A stretch of 64,000 nucleotides of DNA from CAYSCW01 sp964449165 (lineage in GTDB: Bacteria > Acidobacteriota > Aminicenantia > Aminicenantales > Aminicenantaceae), in the NCBI GenBank assembly GCA_964449165.1, contig CAYVAT010000013.1, forward strand, positions 1 through 64,000. Direction: 5' to 3'. The position numbers were made by a program, and so were the translations under genes. Below are positions 60,850 through 64,000 of this stretch, piece by piece. Every line of letters starts with the position of its first letter. Position 1 is the stretch's first letter. Below the pieces are notes generated by a model. The model saw only the letters and a list, made by a program, of their open reading frames with translations, was not told the DNA's origin and did no database searches.

Positions 60850-62064
60850 TTATCTCTGGTCTTGATGCCGCTTGATAACTTTGCTTAACCTTCTTACTCC
60901 CTCGGCAATCTGGTCCTTGGTGGGGTAAGAAAAATTGATTCTCATGGTATTGAAGCGGCGAAAGTCTTGAGGGTAGAGCACCTCTCCCGGGACGAAAGCC
61001 ACATTCTCTTCGATGGCTTTGTAGAAGAGGTCGGTGGTGTTGATATTTTCCGGGCCTGTGATCCAGAGGAAGAGTCCCCCTTCGGATTTTGTCCACTTGA
61101 CCACCATTTCTTCGGGAAAATTCTCTTCCAAGGCCTCGAGGAAGAAATTCAGCTTCTCGGAGTTGTACTTGATGACTTTATCGAAGTGGGCATCCAGGTC
61201 ATATTCGCGCAGAAAGGCTGTGCAGATATCCTGGTTGAGCTTTGGAGTGTTGAGTGTGTTTCCTCCCTTTATGAAAGTGAATTTCTGGATAACCTCCGGA
61301 GGACCGATGTTGAATCCCACGCGAAGGCCAGGGCAGAGGATCTTGGAGAAGGTGTAAATGCCGATGACATTTCCCTGGTTTTTGTCCAGAGAATAAATAG
61401 AGGGGATGGTCTCTCCTCTGTAGCGCAGCTCCCTGTAAGGGCTGTCCTCCACGATGGGGATTCCAAATTTTTTGCCCAGGGAAAGAAGGGAAAGCCTTTT
61501 TTCAAGGCTCATGGTTATCCCGGAGGGATTCTGGAAATCAGGAACCACATAGATGAACTTGGGCTTTCTGCCCCGGTTGATGGATTGTTCTATCTCCTGC
61601 TCCATGCCTTTAACATCAGATCCATCCTCCTCGATATCGAGGGCGATGTATTTGGCATCTTCCATCTCGAAGGAAGCCAAAGCGCCTCCGAATGTGGGAA
61701 GATCTGAAACGATTAGATCTTGGGGTTCCAGGAAAAGCCTGCCTATCAGGTCGATGCCGTGCTGTCCGGAGGTGGTGATGAGAATATTTTCTGGTTCGAT
61801 GTGGATATCGTCCCGCTTAAGGTATTCGATGACCGCCTCTATCAGATCATCTTCTCCGGGAACTGAGGAATACTGGAGTACCTGATCCCAGTCTTGTTTG
61901 AGTGATGTCTCTGCAGCCTTGCGGATAAGGTCGAGAGGAAAGACATCCGGGCTGGGCAGACCTCCTGCGAAAGAGATGACTTTAGGATCACTGATATAAC
62001 CCATCATTTTTCCTATGGTATATCCCTCGTATCCTTGCATGATTTTGGTGAATAATTCTTTCAT
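60850..62064 (-). CDS. Class I/II PLP aminotransferase (2-aminoadipate type)
   Basis: The 404-residue protein has the fold-type I motifs SFAGGLPSPDVFP, VPDFQNPSG and the PLP Lys in TFSKILCPGLRVGF, and RINFSYP at the C-terminus. These mark the LysN/MocR-type subgroup that transaminates 2-oxoadipate, aromatic or branched acids. The substrate is undetermined. It lies between cupin and Cys/Met-enzyme genes. Confidence 0.93.
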   Translation of the reverse strand: MKELFTKIMQGYEGYTIGKMMGYISDPKVISFAGGLPSPDVFPLDLIRKAAETSLKQDWDQVLQYSSVPGEDDLIEAVIEYLKRDDIHIEPENILITTSGQHGIDLIGRLFLEPQDLIVSDLPTFGGALASFEMEDAKYIALDIEEDGSDVKGMEQEIEQSINRGRKPKFIYVVPDFQNPSGITMSLEKRLSLLSLGKKFGIPIVEDSPYRELRYRGETIPSIYSLDKNQGNVIGIYTFSKILCPGLRVGFNIGPPEVIQKFTFIKGGNTLNTPKLNQDICTAFLREYDLDAHFDKVIKYNSEKLNFFLEALEENFPEEMVVKWTKSEGGLFLWITGPENINTTDLFYKAIEENVAFVPGEVLYPQDFRRFNTMRINFSYPTKDQIAEGVRRLSKVIKRHQDQR

Positions 62065-62086
62065 TGCGTCCCTCTAGAAATTTCTT

Positions 62087-62443
62087 TCATTTGATTTTAT
62101 AACGATTGGGATCGTCAAAGACATCTATCACATGAACCCTGGTCAGGAAAGTTGCTGAATGCACAACCCCTTCAGGGATGAAATACCAGTCTCCCTTGCT
62201 GTAAACCTTGGTTTTCTTTCCGATGGTCAGCCTCATTTTTCCTTCCACCACCAGCCCCCATTGAGCGCAGTGAGAGTGGGGAGGGACTACTCCTATGGGA
62301 AGGATATCGAAAAAAACCACTTGCTTATCTTTGCTCTGGATGGCCCAGCCTCTTATTCCTTCCAGAGGTGTATCGATTTCTGGAAGTTCTCTGATTATTC
62401 CTGGATAGAATGTTTGGTCCTGTTCTTTTTTTGGATTCTTCAT
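62087..62443 (-). CDS. Small cupin-domain protein
   Basis: The 118-residue protein has one cupin barrel with metal-ligand motif PPHSHCAQWG...E near 54 and a second His in PEGVVHS near 95. It may be an isomerase, a dioxygenase or a ligand-binding protein; nothing in sequence decides. A GGAAGGGTGAG site precedes the ATG, and it is in line with the SDR and aminotransferase genes. Confidence 0.88.
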   Translation of the reverse strand: MKNPKKEQDQTFYPGIIRELPEIDTPLEGIRGWAIQSKDKQVVFFDILPIGVVPPHSHCAQWGLVVEGKMRLTIGKKTKVYSKGDWYFIPEGVVHSATFLTRVHVIDVFDDPNRYKIK

Positions 62444-62488
62444 CTCACCCTTCCTTTTGGAGACAGCCTCCTCATTAGTTGTCCCCGT

Positions 62489-63280
62489 TTACAACAGTCC
62501 TTTCACCCATCCGCCGTCGACCTGAAGAGAAACTCCGGTAATGTAGGAGGCTCTCTCCGAGGCCAAAAAGGCCACAGCATCGGCGATCTCCTCCGGCCTG
62601 CCCAACCTTCCCAGAGGAATGTTCTCTTCCACAGCGCGGTAGAAGTCTTCTTCGCTCCCTTTTCCTTTCTTGGCGAATGCCCTGGCCAGCTCTTCGACTC
62701 TTTCCGTCCTGGCGTAACCCGGACAGACCGAGTTTACCGTGATTCCATGGGGGGCCAACTGCTCTGAGAGGGATTTGGAAAAGCCCAGAACTCCAGCCCT
62801 TGCCGTGTTGGAAAGAATCAGGGTTTTCAAGGGTTGCTTGGCCGATATGGAAGTCATGGTAATGATCCGCCCCCATTTCTGTTTTTTCATCAAGGGCATC
62901 ACTTCATAACAGAGATTAACCGTGCTCATAAGATTGAGCTCTAAGGCCTGCCTATAGTCGTCCACAGTAAAATCTTCCACCAAGCCTGCCGGAGGTCCCC
63001 CAGCATTGCAGACCAGGATATCCACAGCGGAAAACTCGTCCACTGCCTGTTGGACCATCTGTTTGACCTGATCTCTATCTGTAACGTCTGCCACGATGGC
63101 CTTAACAGCTCCTCCGGTTTCAGAGATGATTTCATCCCTTGTCTTTAAGAGCTTCTCTTTTCCTCTGGCGCAGATAAAGACCTTTGCTCCTTCCCTGGAT
63201 AACCGGAGGGCGATGGCCTTTCCCAGGCCACGGCTGGATGCTGCCACCAGAGCCACTCTGTTTCTTATGCCCATATCCAT
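62489..63280 (-). CDS. SDR-family protein lacking the catalytic Tyr-Lys pair
   Basis: The 263-residue protein has the SDR cofactor motif ASSRGLGKA, NAG in VCNAGGPP and Ser in TSISAKQ, and a C-terminal DGGWVKG. The YxxxK catalytic pair is replaced: the segment reads LSNTARAGV, with Asn for Tyr and Arg for Lys. This change is known in a divergent SDR subgroup and implies altered or absent redox chemistry. It is in a minus-strand operon with the cupin and aminotransferase. Confidence 0.9.
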   Translation of the reverse strand: MDMGIRNRVALVAASSRGLGKAIALRLSREGAKVFICARGKEKLLKTRDEIISETGGAVKAIVADVTDRDQVKQMVQQAVDEFSAVDILVCNAGGPPAGLVEDFTVDDYRQALELNLMSTVNLCYEVMPLMKKQKWGRIITMTSISAKQPLKTLILSNTARAGVLGFSKSLSEQLAPHGITVNSVCPGYARTERVEELARAFAKKGKGSEEDFYRAVEENIPLGRLGRPEEIADAVAFLASERASYITGVSLQVDGGWVKGLL

Positions 63281-63306
63281 CTAGTTTCTCCTGGTTTAGT
63301 CCCGAT

Positions 63307-64000
63307 TTATTCTCTGTAGGAGATTTTGGCAAACCTTGTCTTATGGCCTCTTCTCATGATCTCCTTAGCGTCTTTGTCACAGCGGACACATTTATGATAG
63401 ATCACATCGCCGATGAAATCCGCCTTCTCGTTTCTTTCTTCATCGGGGAGAAAATAGGCTTCCATGGTATCGTAGGGCCTCGACTCGCCATCGCTTTCGT
63501 ATTTTATGGTCAGATCTTTTCCAGCATCGAGTACCTTATAGGCGTTCTCTGTCCAGTTGAAATCAGCTATTCCCAGGTCGGGATTGATCCTGAGATGGGC
63601 AGCTAGATAGATTTTGGGAAGGCCCGAGGCCTCGATCTCTTCTGCGCACTGGATGAACGTTTCCGGAGTGGCGGCGTTTCCGATGTTGATCTCGTAGATA
63701 GGTGTGGAGCCGTCATCTCGAATGTATTCTTTGAAGATGTTGAGCAGCATCCGCAGCTGGATGGTGTTCTGGGTGGAGAGCAGCATGGAGATTTTGAAGG
63801 AGAGGTTGGGAATTTCCCGGGCGTAATAGCAGGCTGCCACGATGGTTGACCAGCTGGGATTGAGGTAGAAATTCCCGCCTGTCTCGAGCGCGGCCCGGGT
63901 GATTCCGTCAAGATAAACGAGATGGTTGTTGTTTCCCACTTCCACCCCGCCGAGATTGCCGAAGGGAGTCCCCATATTCTTCAGGATGATCTGGTTTAAA
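63307..64000 (-). CDS. Unknown protein, 5' part outside window
   Basis: The frame is open from the right window edge; the visible part is 230 residues. I do not recognise the family. It contains alternating strand-like (YEINIGNAATPE, KIYLAAHLRINP) and helix-like blocks suggesting a TIM-barrel type fold, with a late Cys pair HKCVRCDK near the C-terminus. It lies 26 bases before the SDR gene in the same direction, so it shares that operon. Its function cannot be told here. Confidence 0.7.
   Translation of the reverse strand, partial: LNQIILKNMGTPFGNLGGVEVGNNNHLVYLDGITRAALETGGNFYLNPSWSTIVAACYYAREIPNLSFKISMLLSTQNTIQLRMLLNIFKEYIRDDGSTPIYEINIGNAATPETFIQCAEEIEASGLPKIYLAAHLRINPDLGIADFNWTENAYKVLDAGKDLTIKYESDGESRPYDTMEAYFLPDEERNEKADFIGDVIYHKCVRCDKDAKEIMRRGHKTRFAKISYRE

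Noticed and set aside
60967..61707. 246-codon frame antisense to the aminotransferase
   Set aside because: Its length is explained by codon bias of the real gene on the other strand; no start signal.
1..64000. CRISPR array, rRNA operon or insertion sequence
   Set aside because: No regularly spaced repeats, rRNA sequence or transposase-like ORF was seen anywhere in the window.

Overview
The window looks like a chromosomal segment of an anaerobic, Gram-negative-type bacterium. Evidence for the lifestyle: several HdrA/MvhD electron-bifurcation modules, a group-3 [NiFe] hydrogenase and an [FeFe]-hydrogenase-like sensor. Evidence for the envelope: two outer-membrane-barrel-like proteins, MurA/MurB and a Tat-exported protein. 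The gene mix (VWFA-related secreted protein, GH38 glycosidase, DUF4388-J-TPR protein, NuoF-GltD fusion) is what I would expect from Candidatus Aminicenantes or a related Acidobacteriota lineage; that placement is inference, since no rRNA or phylogeny is available.

Region 1 (1-12671, plus strand) is one long redox operon. It holds a NuoF-GltD fusion (cut by the window edge), a 34-codon ORF, a giant ferredoxin-HdrA-HdrA fusion, MvhD, DsrE-like and TusA-like sulfur carriers, a second MvhD, two complementary HdrA-type flavoproteins (QmoA-like and QmoB-like) and two tandem FrhB/FdhB-type iron-sulfur proteins. Region 2 (12668-18448, minus strand) converges on it. It encodes HdrA, MvhD, [NiFe] hydrogenase small and large subunits and a maturation protease, led by an ArsR-type regulator with a conspicuous inverted-repeat operator. 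Together these suggest interconversion of H2, NAD(P)H and ferredoxin/low-potential carriers, with a sulfur relay built into the NAD(P)H-linked arm.

Region 3 (18757-27325) is a redox-signalling island: a PAS histidine kinase and NtrC-type sigma54 activator, a sigma54 promoter driving a response regulator with a Cys-rich tail, and a minus-strand operon of DRTGG, RsbW-like ATPase, [FeFe]-hydrogenase-like sensor, DRTGG, PHP and HATPase proteins. This operon is followed upstream by a decayed [NiFe] hydrogenase large-subunit pseudogene.

Region 4 (27393-38517) is accessory: a possible lipoprotein, tRNA-Lys and tRNA-Glu, two paralogous beta-barrel proteins, a secreted GH38 alpha-mannosidase bracketed by two copies of a palindromic repeat, a VWFA-related protein, RNA-binding proteins (KhpA, RRM), a ferritin-like protein and tRNA-Val.

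Region 5 (38570-56400) is housekeeping: rplU-rpmA-obg-nadD-rsfS, rlmH, a DksA-like protein, ComF, Hsp20, rsmI, a split glutamine-dependent NAD synthetase, ligA, murB and murA, and small conserved hydrolases. Region 6 (56442-64000) is a metabolic cluster: a Tat-exported creatinase/M24-fold protein, an aldehyde dehydrogenase and, on the minus strand, a SDR, a cupin, an aminotransferase, a Cys/Met-metabolism PLP enzyme and an unknown protein cut by the window end. No rRNA, CRISPR array or recognisable transposase was seen.
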